This document shows, in pieces, positions 16,085 to 22,982 of a DNA stretch of 28,404 bases. The stretch's first letter is position 1, and each line of letters starts with the position of its first letter. Under the pieces are notes generated by a model that had not been told where the DNA came from, made no database searches, and saw nothing but the letters and a program-made list of their open reading frames with translations. This DNA is from CAYWJT01 sp964458655. Lineage in GTDB: Bacteria > Acidobacteriota > Aminicenantia > Aminicenantales > Saccharicenantaceae. The position numbers and the translations under genes are program-made. The stretch lies in NCBI GenBank assembly GCA_964458655.1, contig CAYWJT010000038.1, positions 1 through 28,404 of the forward strand, read 5' to 3'.

Positions 16085-16090
16085 ATTATA
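16085..16090 (-). promoter_or_regulatory. TATAAT -10 box of the small membrane protein gene
   Basis: A consensus TATAAT on the minus strand (16090-16085) sits 6 nt before the ATG at 16078. A good -35 is not visible at the expected distance. The start of transcription would coincide with the start codon. Confidence 0.4.
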
Positions 16091-16291
16091 CATCAAAAGC
16101 CCCGGCGCGGGACCGGCAGGCGGCGCTTCTCTCGCTTTTGCCGGCCGCGCGGGCGTTGAATTCAGGGCCCCCTCGCTTAAAGAGGGCTTCCGATCCAGAG
16201 TCGAGACCCGGGCCGCCCGAGTTCACGCGATAGCCGTCAAACGCCTGCAAGGAGCGGGCGCAGGCCTTCGCCTCCTGCCCGCCGGACGGGC

Positions 16292-17197
16292 TCAGCGCGG
16301 CGGGGCCAGGGCGATCAGGGCCCGGAGCAGGCTGAAGCCCTTGACGAAATCGTCGTGAGTGAAAGCCACCGTCCGGGCGTCCATGCGCTTGACGTCCGGG
16401 ACCAGGCAGGCCACGTCCGCCTGGCTGGAGACAAAGAACTCGAGCTCGAACGTGTAAGGCGGGTTGAGGCGGTAGGGCTTGAACTGCTTGGCGCGGCGCA
16501 CGGCGTCGGCCGCCCGGTCGCGGATGGCCTTGCGGGCGTCGGCCGCGGGGACGAGCCGGGCCGCCTGCCTGCCGATCCCGTCCTTGACCGGGGCCGTGAC
16601 TATGTCGTTGCCCAGCAGGGCCTTGGCCTGGCGGCAGACGGCGACGTCGCCGCTGATGAAGACGACCGGCACGCCGTACCAGCCGGCAATGGCGGCGTTG
16701 AGGCCAAGCTCGGGCATCTCCGTGCCGTTGACCCTGATGCCGCGCACGACGCTTCCCGAGAGGGTGTGGTCGAGGGTCGCGTTCTGCGTGCCGGCCTGGC
16801 CGTGGTAGCCTACGAACAGGACGGCGTCGCAGGTCTCGTCGACCCCCTGCATCATCGAAAGCGGCTTGGGCGAGCCGCTGATGAGCACCGCGCGGGGGTT
16901 GAGGTCGTCGGGGTCGATGTTGCGCATGCTGCCGTGGGAATCGTTGACGATGACCTCCGTGGCCCCGGCCTTGAAAGCGCCCTCGACGGCGGCGTTGACG
17001 TCCTCGGCCATCCACTTCCTGGCCGCGGCGTATTCGGCCGTCCCGGGCGTCGTCTGGTCGACGTGGACGACGTTGGTTATGCCTTCCATGTCGACGGATA
17101 TGAAAACCTTGAGCTTGGCCGGCCGGGCCGTCTGGGCCGCCGCCGACAGGCTGAGGACCACGGCCAGTCCGACCGTTATCGCGAGGGCTCTCTTCAT
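16292..17197 (-). CDS. Exported M55-family D-aminopeptidase (DppA-like)
   Basis: A 301-residue zinc D-aminopeptidase of MEROPS family M55. A Sec signal peptide (MKRALAITVGLAVVLSLSAAAQ) is followed by the DppA domain. The metal and catalytic positions known from Bacillus DppA are seen: D and E of SVDMEGITN, the His of NDSHGSMRN, the His of VGYHGQAGT, and the Glu of TEMPELGLNA. TLDHT is also typical. Bacillus DppA frees D-amino acids from small peptides. This protein carries an export signal, so it probably trims D-Ala-containing peptides, for example peptidoglycan fragments, in the periplasm (inference). Start ATG 17197 has AAAGGAGG 5-6 nt upstream; a further-upstream in-frame start at 17263 would precede it and spoil the signal peptide. 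A TTGACC/TATAAG promoter lies about 115 nt upstream. Confidence 0.9.
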   Translation of the reverse strand: MKRALAITVGLAVVLSLSAAAQTARPAKLKVFISVDMEGITNVVHVDQTTPGTAEYAAARKWMAEDVNAAVEGAFKAGATEVIVNDSHGSMRNIDPDDLNPRAVLISGSPKPLSMMQGVDETCDAVLFVGYHGQAGTQNATLDHTLSGSVVRGIRVNGTEMPELGLNAAIAGWYGVPVVFISGDVAVCRQAKALLGNDIVTAPVKDGIGRQAARLVPAADARKAIRDRAADAVRRAKQFKPYRLNPPYTFELEFFVSSQADVACLVPDVKRMDARTVAFTHDDFVKGFSLLRALIALAPPR

Positions 17198-17312
17198 GGC
17201 GCCTCCTTTCGACTGAACATCGTGAGCATTTGTCCGCGGGCCGCGGAGCGGGCTCGGCGCCAAGCCCTTGCCCAGGGCCCGGCTTCACCGCTCACCGGGC
17301 GCGCCCATTTGT

Positions 17313-17341
17313 CTTATACAAAACGCCGCCCGGCCGGTCAA
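17313..17341 (-). promoter_or_regulatory. Promoter of the M55 D-aminopeptidase gene
   Basis: On the minus strand TTGACC (17341-17336), a 17-nt spacer and TATAAG (17318-17313). The 5' untranslated region would be about 110 nt. The -10 is embedded in a small inverted repeat TTTGT-N5-ACAAA on the plus strand, a possible operator. Confidence 0.55.
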
Positions 17342-17434
17342 CCGCGAGCCGCCCGAAGCCGCAGGCCTTCCCGGCGCGACATGTCCGCCGGAAAAGCGCG
17401 CGGACGTCATCGGCCCGGCCGCAGGCCTGTCAAG

Positions 17435-18076
17435 TCAGGCTCTCTTGAGCAGGGCCATGAGGGCCTTCAGCGTCTCCAGGTCGGGCTGGCCCTCGGCCGT
17501 CTCCTTGCCGGGCGCTAGAGCAGCGTAGGTGAACGGCGCGCCGAGGAACGGGGCCGCTACCCGCGTCAGAACGCCGAGCTCGCCCAGCCCCAGGGCCAGG
17601 ATGTTCTTCTTCGCCTCGTACAGGGACAGCAACCTGGAGCACTCCTGTATGTTACGGACCCGGCAGACTACCTTGGCTAAGTCGGCTCCCCGGTCGAAAA
17701 GCTCCTCGATGACCTGGTTCAGGACGAGCTTCATCGGGGTCTCCTGCAGGTTATGATAGGTGGCGATGAGCTTGCAGCCCTTTTCCCGGGCAAGCTTTCT
17801 TATGGTTTCGAAGTATTCCGGCGGGGAGGTCGACTCGACGTCGACGTAGGCCGCTCCCGACTCGACGGCGGCGGCGAGCAGCGCCAGCCGCTCCTCATCA
17901 GGTTTGGTGCCCGGCCGGCAGGTGGCGATGAGCGGGACGCGGGAGCCGGAAAAGAGCTTCTTCAGGTCTTCGACCGTGAGGCCGTTCTTGTCGAGCCTGA
18001 TCTCGGCGAACTCGACCGACGCCAGCGCCTCCATGACCTCTTCATAGGACAACGCCGGCAGACTTACGCAGATCAT
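17435..18076 (-). CDS. aroD: Type I 3-dehydroquinate dehydratase
   Basis: A 213-residue class I dehydroquinase that converts 3-dehydroquinate to 3-dehydroshikimate, the third step of the shikimate pathway. Substrate-binding EIRLD (25-29) and ATCRP (51-55) are present. The catalytic His is H108 in IATYHN, and the Schiff-base Lys is K135 in GADLAKVV. The C-terminal GLGELGVLTRVAAPFLGAPFTYAAL matches the family's closing loop. It is shorter than E. coli AroD (about 250 residues), mainly at the N-terminus, but complete in motifs. No other aro genes are near. The ATG at 18076 is preceded by a strong GGGAGGAGGGAG site, and a TATACT box (18153-18148) lies about 70 nt upstream, just past the terminator of the RRM gene. 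Confidence 0.92.
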   Translation of the reverse strand: MICVSLPALSYEEVMEALASVEFAEIRLDKNGLTVEDLKKLFSGSRVPLIATCRPGTKPDEERLALLAAAVESGAAYVDVESTSPPEYFETIRKLAREKGCKLIATYHNLQETPMKLVLNQVIEELFDRGADLAKVVCRVRNIQECSRLLSLYEAKKNILALGLGELGVLTRVAAPFLGAPFTYAALAPGKETAEGQPDLETLKALMALLKRA

Positions 18077-18147
18077 CGCTCCCTCCTCCCGGGTCTCTTC
18101 CTAACGAGAAACGAGGCCGTCGGCTTTAGCATGCTCTCCCCGGCAGG

Positions 18148-18153
18148 AGTATA
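18148..18153 (-). promoter_or_regulatory. Putative -10 box of aroD
   Basis: TATACT on the minus strand, 71 nt before the aroD ATG. The -35 region (TTTTAT or TTTATT at 16-17 nt) is poor and overlaps the T-run of the upstream terminator, so the promoter call is tentative. Confidence 0.4.
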
Positions 18154-18172
18154 CCACACAACCCTCGGCAAT

Positions 18173-18201
18173 AAAAAAGGGACCCCTTTTCGAGGGGTCC
18201 C
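18173..18201 (-). terminator. Rho-independent terminator of the RRM-protein gene
   Basis: GGGACCCCT (18179-18187) and AGGGGTCCC (18193-18201) form a perfect 9-bp stem with a 5-nt loop. On the minus strand it is followed by six T residues (18178-18173). It lies 62 nt past the stop of the RRM gene, which is transcribed toward it. Confidence 0.88.
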
Positions 18202-18263
18202 CTCTTCTTTCAGTTGTTCTCAGGCCCGGCGCGGGCCGGACCCGAAGGCCCTTCGCGGCGCGC

Positions 18264-18563
18264 TTAGAAGCGACGGCCGCCGAAGCCGCCGCGGCTGCCG
18301 CCGCCGGTGCGCGGACGGTCGGTGCGGGGCTTGGCCTCGTTGACGGTCAAGGGACGGCCCTTGAGGTCTTTCCCGTTGAGCGAGGAAATGGCCTTCTCGG
18401 CCTCTTCCTTGTTCGGCATCTCGACGAAGCCGAAGCCGCGGGATTCACCCGAGAACTTGTCCTTGATGATGGAAACGCTCTGGACTTCACCGAAAGCCTG
18501 GAACGCGTCCCGGAGATCCGTCTCGGTGACGGACCTTGAAATGTTGCCTACGTAGATGTTCAT
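18264..18563 (-). CDS. RRM-type glycine-rich RNA-binding protein (Rbp/cold-shock type)
   Basis: A 99-residue single-RRM protein. RNP2 is IYVGNI (3-8) and RNP1 is RGFGFVEM (about 42-49), with the aromatic residues that stack on RNA. A short Gly/Arg tail (GGGSRGGFGGRRF) follows, as in cyanobacterial Rbp and bacterial cold-induced RNA-binding proteins. Such proteins bind single-stranded RNA and are often induced by cold. Start ATG 18563 has AAAAGGAG (18579-18572) 8 nt upstream; longer readings from 18674 lack any coding signature. The promoter (TATAAT 18656-18651) gives an untranslated leader of about 80 nt, a feature common to cold-regulated genes. A strong terminator follows. Confidence 0.93.
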   Translation of the reverse strand: MNIYVGNISRSVTETDLRDAFQAFGEVQSVSIIKDKFSGESRGFGFVEMPNKEEAEKAISSLNGKDLKGRPLTVNEAKPRTDRPRTGGGSRGGFGGRRF

Positions 18564-18650
18564 ACTCACATCTCCTTTTAAAATTCGACATAAAGGAGAG
18601 GAGTATGACCGATAAGGGCCCGTGCCCTCTTCCTTTATAATCTTGAAGCC

Positions 18651-18679
18651 ATTATAGCACAAAGCGCAAGTCAAGTCAT
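18651..18679 (-). promoter_or_regulatory. Promoter of the RRM-protein gene
   Basis: On minus: ATGACT (18679-18674), 17-nt spacer and TATAAT (18656-18651). A better -35 sequence, TTGACT (18674-18669), is also present but is only 12 nt from the -10. The predicted leader is about 80 nt. Confidence 0.55.
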
Positions 18680-18788
18680 TATTTCAAAGAAAAAAAGCGG
18701 TCCCCCCTCCATTTGTACCGCGGGCAGTCCGAGAATCGAGCAGGCTTCCCGGAAAAAAACGCCTGATGCAATACCCGGGCGTCTGGGC

Positions 18789-18840
18789 TATAATCGCGTC
18801 GTGGGGACGCTCGCCGCCGTCCGGTCCGGGCCGCCCGGAC
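18789..18840 (+). promoter_or_regulatory. TATAAT box and leader hairpin of the TAT-exported isomerase-like gene
   Basis: Consensus TATAAT at 18789-18794 with no good -35. Downstream in the predicted leader, GTCCGGG (18824-18830) and CCCGGAC (18834-18840) form a perfect 7-bp stem with a CCG triloop. A GGGAGGA ribosome binding site follows before the ATG at 18898. Confidence 0.45.
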
Positions 18841-18897
18841 TGAAAAGCCGGACGCGCCATAGCGCCGCCGAATAAGGAAAGAGGGAGGATTGTCGCC

Positions 18898-20454
18898 ATG
18901 GGAAACGATAAGCATGAGCCGCTCGCGGGAAGCCTGCCTCACGGCTGCTGCGGCCCGCTCGGCGCCATGTCGCGCCGGGAATTCTTCGCGGGCGTCGGGG
19001 CGGCGACGGTCGGCACAGCCGTGCTCGGCCCGCTCGCGCTCCGGGCCGCTTCCGGCGACGCTTCCGGATACGAGCCGCGCCGCCTGCCGCTCAGGATGCA
19101 GCCGGTCCTAACCTACGAGACGCCGAAGCGCCGCGAGGCCACGAGCTGGCGTTCCTGGGGAGCCATCGAGACCGACGCCCAGGCGGCCGAGGAAAAGTCG
19201 CGGATAGAGGCCGAACTGAAGCAGCTGGCCGAAGAGGCCGATTTTCCGGTCGAGTTCCGGCCGACCCTGCTCTGCAAGACGGCCGGGCAGGCGGCGGAAA
19301 TCATCAAGGCCGGCCATGACGGCGTCATCATCTACGCCGCGGGCGCTTGGCTCGACGTCCTGGAGAAACTGACCGACCCGGCGAAATGGAACATCGTCTT
19401 CGTCCGCCACCGTTCCGGCCCGGTTTACCTATGGTACGAGATCGTCCACAACCGCTACCTGCGCAAGACCGTGGACGATTTCGGACAGCCGGGCATGGAC
19501 GTCGACGACGTGGTCGTGGACGACCGGGCCGACCTGCTCTGGCGGCTGAGGGCCCTGGCCGGTCTGAAGAACACGCTCGGCCGCAAGATAGTCGCCGTGG
19601 GCGGCGCGGCCGGCTGGGGCGAAGGCGGGGTCCAGGCGCCGCGCCGGGCCGCCGAGGACTGGAAGCTCGAGATAATCCCGGTCTCCTATCCCGAGCTCGG
19701 CAGGCTCTTGGACCAAGCCTACAGCGACGCGAAGCTCGTCGCCCGGGCCGAAAAGGAGGCCGAGGCCTATCTCAGCGACCCGGCCGTCCGCCTCGAGACC
19801 GACCGGCGCTTCGTCCACCGGGCTTTCGTGCTGAACGAGGTCTTCAAGAGGGTCATGGCCGCGGCCGGGGCCGACGCCATAACCATCAACGCGTGCATGG
19901 GCACGATCATGGAGGTCTCGAAGACGACGGCCTGCCTGCCGCTCAGCCTGCTCAACGACGCCGGCTTCCTGGCCTTCTGCGAGTCCGACTTCGTCGTCAT
20001 ACCGTCCGGCATCCTGCTCCATTCCATTTCCGGCCGGCCGGTCTTCCTCAACGACCCGACCTATCCTCACCACGGCGTCGTGACCCTGGCTCACTGCACC
20101 GCGCCGCGGCGGCTCGACGGCCGCAACCTGGAGAAGGCCCGCATCCTGACCCACTTCGAGTCCGACTTCGGGGCGGCGCCCAAGGTCGAGATGAAGGTCG
20201 GCCAGGCCGTAACCAACCTCATACCCGACTTTTCCGACCGTAAATGGTGCGGCTTCGAGGGCCGCATCGCGGCCAACCCCTTCCTGGCCATCTGCCGCTC
20301 CCAGATAGACGTCGAGGTCAAGGCCGACGTGCGGGAGCTCCTGCGCGAGATGAAGGGCTTCCACTGGATGACCTGCTACGGGTCCTACCTGCGCGAGACG
20401 GGCTACGCGCTAAAACGGGCGGGCGTCGGCTGGCTCGACCTGACCAGGGCGTAG
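18898..20454 (+). CDS. TAT-exported protein with L-fucose/L-arabinose isomerase-like fold
   Basis: A 518-residue protein with a twin-arginine signal (MSRREFFAGVGAAT, about 24-37; the RR is preceded by an unusual 23-residue n-region with LPHGCCGPLG). The rest resembles the sugar (fucose/arabinose-type) isomerase superfamily. An N-terminal Rossmann-like part (HDGVIIYAAGAWLDVLEKL near 139-157) is followed by a C-terminal segment with NACMG, CLPLSLLND.GFLAFCESD and LTHFESDFGAAPKVEM. Members often occur in planctomycetes and acidobacteria with TAT signals, usually without assigned substrate. Export of such a fold is odd, because sugar isomerases are normally cytosolic. Whether it is an active isomerase is unknown. 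The ATG at 18898 follows GGGAGGA. The gene stands alone. Confidence 0.6.
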   Translation: MGNDKHEPLAGSLPHGCCGPLGAMSRREFFAGVGAATVGTAVLGPLALRAASGDASGYEPRRLPLRMQPVLTYETPKRREATSWRSWGAIETDAQAAEEKSRIEAELKQLAEEADFPVEFRPTLLCKTAGQAAEIIKAGHDGVIIYAAGAWLDVLEKLTDPAKWNIVFVRHRSGPVYLWYEIVHNRYLRKTVDDFGQPGMDVDDVVVDDRADLLWRLRALAGLKNTLGRKIVAVGGAAGWGEGGVQAPRRAAEDWKLEIIPVSYPELGRLLDQAYSDAKLVARAEKEAEAYLSDPAVRLETDRRFVHRAFVLNEVFKRVMAAAGADAITINACMGTIMEVSKTTACLPLSLLNDAGFLAFCESDFVVIPSGILLHSISGRPVFLNDPTYPHHGVVTLAHCTAPRRLDGRNLEKARILTHFESDFGAAPKVEMKVGQAVTNLIPDFSDRKWCGFEGRIAANPFLAICRSQIDVEVKADVRELLREMKGFHWMTCYGSYLRETGYALKRAGVGWLDLTRA

Positions 20455-20488
20455 TTTCGACGGGTCCGGCGGGTCGGCCGGGCGATTG

Positions 20489-20525
20489 CCATGGGCAGCC
20501 CCGTTCGAGCTGCCCGACGGGATGG
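20489..20525 (+). terminator. Stem-loop downstream of the isomerase-like gene
   Basis: GGGCAGC (20493-20499) and GCTGCCC (20509-20515) form a perfect 7-bp stem with a 9-nt loop. Outer CCAT/ATGG (20489-20492/20522-20525) could extend it. There is no T-run, so it may be a weak or Rho-assisted terminator. It lies 34 nt after the stop codon. Confidence 0.4.
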
Positions 20526-20610
20526 CGCGGGGCCGCCGTTCTGCGCGGTCGGAGCAAGTAGTGGAATCAACTCGGAATTGGGATAGAATTAAAGCGGAAG
20601 GAGAAGCGAC

Positions 20611-21339
20611 ATGAAAAAGATCGACGCTTTTGTCGTGACGGCCGCCTGCGGCCTGCTCATCGCCCTGAGCCTGCCCGCCGCCGGCCAGCAGGCCGAGATT
20701 CGACCGGTCGCCGTCGGCCAGCCCATGCCCGATTTCTCGCTCCCGGCCTACCAGGGCGGGACGGTCTCGGTCTCCGCCCTCAAGGGCAAGAAGGTGCTCC
20801 TCGTCTTCCCGCGCGGCTACGCCGCCGAGAACGCCTGGTGCACCATCTGCAACTACAAGTACGCCGAGCTCGTCGAGGTCGAAAAAGTCAGGAATCTGAG
20901 GAAGAAACACAACCTCGAGATCCTGGTCGTCCTGCCCTACGACCGTGACACGGTGACCGCCTGGCTCGAGTCCTTCCCGGCCCAGCTGGCCAAGATCCAG
21001 GACTGGAAGCACCCGGCCGACCCGGCCGCCCTCGACGACAGGGGAAAACAGCGGCTGGAGCGCTCGAAAACGCTCTTCCCCATGGACATCATCTGGGAGA
21101 AGGGCAAGCCCGCGCCAACTCCCTTTCCCATCCTCGTCGACGCCGAGCGCAAGGTCTCCAAGGGTCTGGGCCTGTTCACGGAGGAATGGGGCGGCAGCAA
21201 GGTCGCCCAGAACATCCCCTCCTACTACGTCCTGAACGAAAAGGGCATCGTCTGTTTCAAGTACGTCGCCCAGAACACGGCCGACCGGCCCACCCCCGAG
21301 TATCTCATCCGGGTCATCGAGCGTCTCTGCGGCAAGTAG
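20611..21339 (+). CDS. Exported peroxiredoxin/AhpC-TSA-like (redoxin) protein
   Basis: A 242-residue thioredoxin-fold protein with a Sec signal peptide (MKKIDAFVVTAACGLLIALSLPAAGQQ). The AhpC/TSA-like entry VGQPMPDFSLPAYQGGTVSVSALKGKKVLLVFPRGY (35-70) is followed by C77-T-I-C80. Peroxiredoxins have a TxxC active site; here the segment is AENAWCTIC, a thioredoxin-like CxxC placed where the peroxidatic Cys should be, so the reaction (peroxidase or disulfide exchange) is uncertain. PSYYVLNEKGIVCFKYV near the end is typical of the fold. The insert between the strands (about 110-160) is longer than usual. ATG 20611 follows GGAAGGAG, with TAGAAT (20584-20589) as likely -10. It acts in the periplasm and may work with the VKOR-DsbA system (inference). 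Confidence 0.8.
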   Translation: MKKIDAFVVTAACGLLIALSLPAAGQQAEIRPVAVGQPMPDFSLPAYQGGTVSVSALKGKKVLLVFPRGYAAENAWCTICNYKYAELVEVEKVRNLRKKHNLEILVVLPYDRDTVTAWLESFPAQLAKIQDWKHPADPAALDDRGKQRLERSKTLFPMDIIWEKGKPAPTPFPILVDAERKVSKGLGLFTEEWGGSKVAQNIPSYYVLNEKGIVCFKYVAQNTADRPTPEYLIRVIERLCGK

Positions 21340-21941
21340 ACGGCCAGGAGAGCCGGCCAAGGCAAGCCGACCCTGCTTTTGCTTTCAGGCCCCGGCGAAC
21401 GACTGCGGGCGGCCCGGGAAGGAGGCCTGCCGGCTGTCAAGCCATGAAGGGCCATGTGCCCCGCGGAAAAAACCCGCTTGAACTCAGCAATTTCTCCACC
21501 CCCTCTTAAAGGCCGGCAAGAGCGCCGAAACATATTTTTTATCAACAGGATGAATGCGACGCCGGTAAGGCCGGGAGACGTTCCGGAAAACGACTGAGCC
21601 GCGGCCCTGGCCGTGGGCAACCCCAGGGACCGAGCGCCCGGCTTCCCCCGCGTTAAAAAGGCCGCGCGGCTAATCACCCCCGATGGCTTCGGGGTGGCGC
21701 AAATGACCTTGAAAATCACCGGGGACGGTGATTGCCGGTCAGGGCCCTCCCTGTCATCATTATCATGAATTACTGCCCTCATAAGAAGGGAGGATGCTTT
21801 GCGCGGAAGAGGGGCGCCGAACGCGAACGGGAAAGGCCTTTCTCGGGGACGGACGCGTCCGCCCGCAGGGCCACGCCCGAACATCTTGAATCGCCCGCCG
21901 TTATGCCCATATAATAGGGCAAAAAGGAAAGGAATCCCGGA
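21340..21941 (+). other. 602-bp non-coding region rich in hairpins, upstream of the minor pilin operon
   Basis: No credible gene is seen. Several stems lie close together on the plus strand: CCGGGA/TTCCGG with GACG loop (21571-21586), CCGCGGC/GCCGTGG with CCTG loop (21599-21616), CCCCGA/TCGGGG (21678-21694), and a two-tier stem TGACC/GGTCA enclosing AATCACC/GGTGATT (21704-21741). A CAGGG/CCCTG stem (21740-21753) shares bases with the outer TGACC/GGTCA stem, so the two are mutually exclusive. A 12-bp palindrome CGGACGCGTCCG is at 21850-21861. The pilin promoter closes the region. I could match none of this to a known riboswitch. Confidence 0.5.
21886..21921 (+). promoter_or_regulatory. Promoter of the minor pilin operon, -10 inside an inverted repeat
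   Basis: TTGAAT (21886-21891), 18-nt spacer, TATAAT (21910-21915). The -10 lies inside the inverted repeat TGCCC (21904-21908) / GGGCA (21917-21921), a possible operator. Transcription would begin about 21922, and AAAGGAA (21928-21934) is the ribosome binding site. Confidence 0.6.
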
Positions 21942-22484
21942 GTGAACAAGAAAGGCTTTGAAGCCATGTCCGGAAAAGTCGGGGAACGCGGCGTCACCCT
22001 GATCGAGATCCTGGTCGTCGTGGGCATAATGGGCATCCTGCTCGTGGCCTCCTACCCCAGCATCCTGAACACCCTGGAGAACAGGGACATCGAGAACATC
22101 GGGCGCGACATCGTTTCCACCTGCCAGAAGGCCCGCCTGCTGGCGGTGGACACCAAGGCCGACCACCGGGTGCGCTTCGCCCAGGTGAACGGCGTCTGGC
22201 GGTTCTACCTGGAAAGAGAGGCCTCGACCAACCCCAGCACCTGGGTGCCGGTCAGGGACTTCCTGCCCAAGGTCATCCCGGCCAAGTTCGTGGTGACCGT
22301 CAACCTCCCGGCCGACCTCGCCATCCAGTTCTCGTCCATGGGCGTCATCGAGGGCTACGACAGCACCCGCAACACCCTGACCATCCAGAGCCTGAAGCTG
22401 AAGAGCTACAGCAAGCCCGACCTGGTCCTGATCAGAGTCTTCGGCGGCGGCTCCGCCCGGTTCGAAAAATCCACGAGCGGGTGA
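21942..22484 (+). CDS. GspH/FimT-type minor prepilin (FimU-like)
   Basis: A 180-residue type IV prepilin. The prepilin peptidase site reads ERG/VTLIEILVVV, with Gly at -1, Val instead of the common Phe/Met at +1, and the conserved Glu at +5. A single hydrophobic helix VVVGIMGILLVASYPSIL follows, then a soluble domain (about 140 residues) of GspH/FimT character. It is the first gene of a fimU-pilVWXY1-like minor pilin operon that primes type IV pilus assembly at the inner membrane. The GTG at 21942 has AAAGGAA 7 nt upstream. An ATG at 21966 would also leave the prepilin site intact. The stop overlaps an alternative start of the next gene (GTGA at 22481-22484). Confidence 0.85.
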   Translation: MNKKGFEAMSGKVGERGVTLIEILVVVGIMGILLVASYPSILNTLENRDIENIGRDIVSTCQKARLLAVDTKADHRVRFAQVNGVWRFYLEREASTNPSTWVPVRDFLPKVIPAKFVVTVNLPADLAIQFSSMGVIEGYDSTRNTLTIQSLKLKSYSKPDLVLIRVFGGGSARFEKSTSG

Positions 22485-22519
22485 CGGACATGGTCAGGCA
22501 GGCCTTCAAGGGGGACAAG

Positions 22520-22978
22520 ATGCGAGGCAGACTGAGATCCGGCCGCGGCCGAAAGGCCCAGGCAGGCTTTTCGCTGGTCGAGCTCCTGGTCGGCATATTC
22601 CTCATGGCCGTGGCCCTGCTCGGCCTGGCCCATTTCTTCCTGATGGGCGTCATGAACAACAACCGCTCGAGCGAGATAACCAACGCCCTGTTCCTAGCCC
22701 AGCAGCAGATAGACTATCTCCGGACCCTGACCTCGACCGAGCTCGACGCCTTTCCCAACACGGGCGTCGGCGAGTCCAACGACGAGACCCTGGACATAAA
22801 CGCCGACGGCACGCTGGACTTCAGGCGGCTGACGGTCGTCAACCGCCTCGACCAGGACTATGACGTCTCCGTTTATGTCTTCCCGGCCGCGCAGATGACC
22901 GTCGCCCGGGACACGCTCCTGGCCGACCCGGACGCGTATAAAGTGAGAGCCCGGCTCTCGACCAAGATCGGCAGGTAG
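22520..22978 (+). CDS. PilV-like minor prepilin
   Basis: A 152-residue prepilin with the leader MRGRLRSGRGRKAQAG, cleavage before Phe (FSLVELLVG), Glu at +5 and a hydrophobic helix FLMAVALLGLAHFFLMGV. The PilV/GspI-type layout suits the second place in the operon. I chose the ATG at 22520 because AAGGGGG lies 5 nt upstream and gives a leader of ordinary length. In-frame starts GTG 22481 (overlapping the previous stop by GTGA) and ATG 22490 would give a 28-25-residue leader and cannot be ruled out. The C-terminal domain has an acidic stretch (ESNDETLDINADGTLD) that may bind calcium (inference). Confidence 0.82.
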   Translation: MRGRLRSGRGRKAQAGFSLVELLVGIFLMAVALLGLAHFFLMGVMNNNRSSEITNALFLAQQQIDYLRTLTSTELDAFPNTGVGESNDETLDINADGTLDFRRLTVVNRLDQDYDVSVYVFPAAQMTVARDTLLADPDAYKVRARLSTKIGR

Positions 22979-22982
22979 GACC

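Noticed and set aside
21670..21745. Possible fluoride, c-di-GMP, guanidine or ZTP riboswitch
   Set aside because: A CCCCGATGGCTTCGGGG hairpin recalls the fluoride riboswitch and the redoxin-to-pilin position suits c-di-GMP, but the pseudoknot partner and core conserved bases are missing. Recorded as an unassigned structured region instead.
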